DNA of 64,000 nt. It comes from Vitrella brassicaformis. Its lineage: Eukaryota > Sar > Vitrellaceae. Positions 63,893-64,000 of the stretch are shown here, piece after piece. The notes beneath the pieces are model-generated. The model ran no database searches. It worked only from the letters and a program-made list of their open reading frames with translations, and was not told the DNA's origin. A program made the position numbers and the translations under genes. Numbering within the stretch: position 1 is the first letter of the stretch; every line of letters begins with the position of its first letter. The stretch lies in assembly GCA_001179505.1 (NCBI GenBank), contig CDMY01000255.1, positions 550,570 to 614,569 on the forward strand, given 5' to 3'.

Positions 63893-64000
63893 CTGGCTGA
63901 GCTGAGAGATGCATCAAGACGCAAGCTTGTGTGGCTGGCTGGGGCGGGACGCTGGGTGGCTGTGGGTGTGGGTGTGGGTGCTCGGGTCGAGAGGGGGGGG

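Overview
The window is nuclear DNA of a gene-dense, intron-rich protist. Genes carry many short (about 60-130 bp) GT-AG introns, exons are GC-rich, and introns and intergenic DNA are full of CA/TG, GGGA/CCCT and ACAG microsatellites. The gene set (a two-step plastid-type leader on a DUF4336 protein, a plant-like PAP/OAS1-type nucleotidyltransferase, ATG1 kinase, TGS1, TTLL, PGI, a mitochondrial L27-like protein) suggests a photosynthetic alveolate. The density, about one gene per 3.4 kb, would fit a chromerid such as Vitrella. That assignment is inference; no database was searched.

Layout, left to right: voltage-gated cation channel (+, cut at the left edge); coiled-coil protein (-); tRNA-Thr(UGU) (+); MFS transporter with a very long disordered central loop (+); secreted coiled-coil protein (-); secreted protein with an HHxIPK motif and an acidic tail (+); 2848-residue nucleotidyltransferase with a giant low-complexity tail (-); decayed methyltransferase (+); about 3 kb of repeats around a 300-N assembly gap; SH3-domain protein (-); sulfotransferase (+); membrane-anchored endonuclease/exonuclease/phosphatase protein (+); type I membrane protein (-); tubulin-tyrosine-ligase-like protein (+); TGS1-like cap methyltransferase (-); small membrane protein (-); retroelement fragment (+); ATG1/ULK kinase (-); mitochondrial L27-like protein (+); two related palindromic repeats; glucose-6-phosphate isomerase (-); DUF4336 plastid-type protein (+).

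The genes do not form one pathway. They are mostly housekeeping functions (glycolysis, translation, cap hypermethylation, autophagy, cytoskeleton, transport) in almost alternating orientation, so most neighbours share a short divergent promoter region or converge tail to tail. Exon chains below were assembled by hand from GT-AG (one GC-AG) junctions. For every complete chain the summed exon length is a multiple of three, which is the main internal check.

The most unusual signal is in the introns. Many carry a CA tract after the 5' splice site and a TG tract before the 3' splice site, in transcript orientation on both strands, so the ends of a single intron could pair with each other. Next are two diverged about 95-bp palindromes downstream of the L27 gene, and several gene architectures that combine a conserved domain with very long low-complexity regions.
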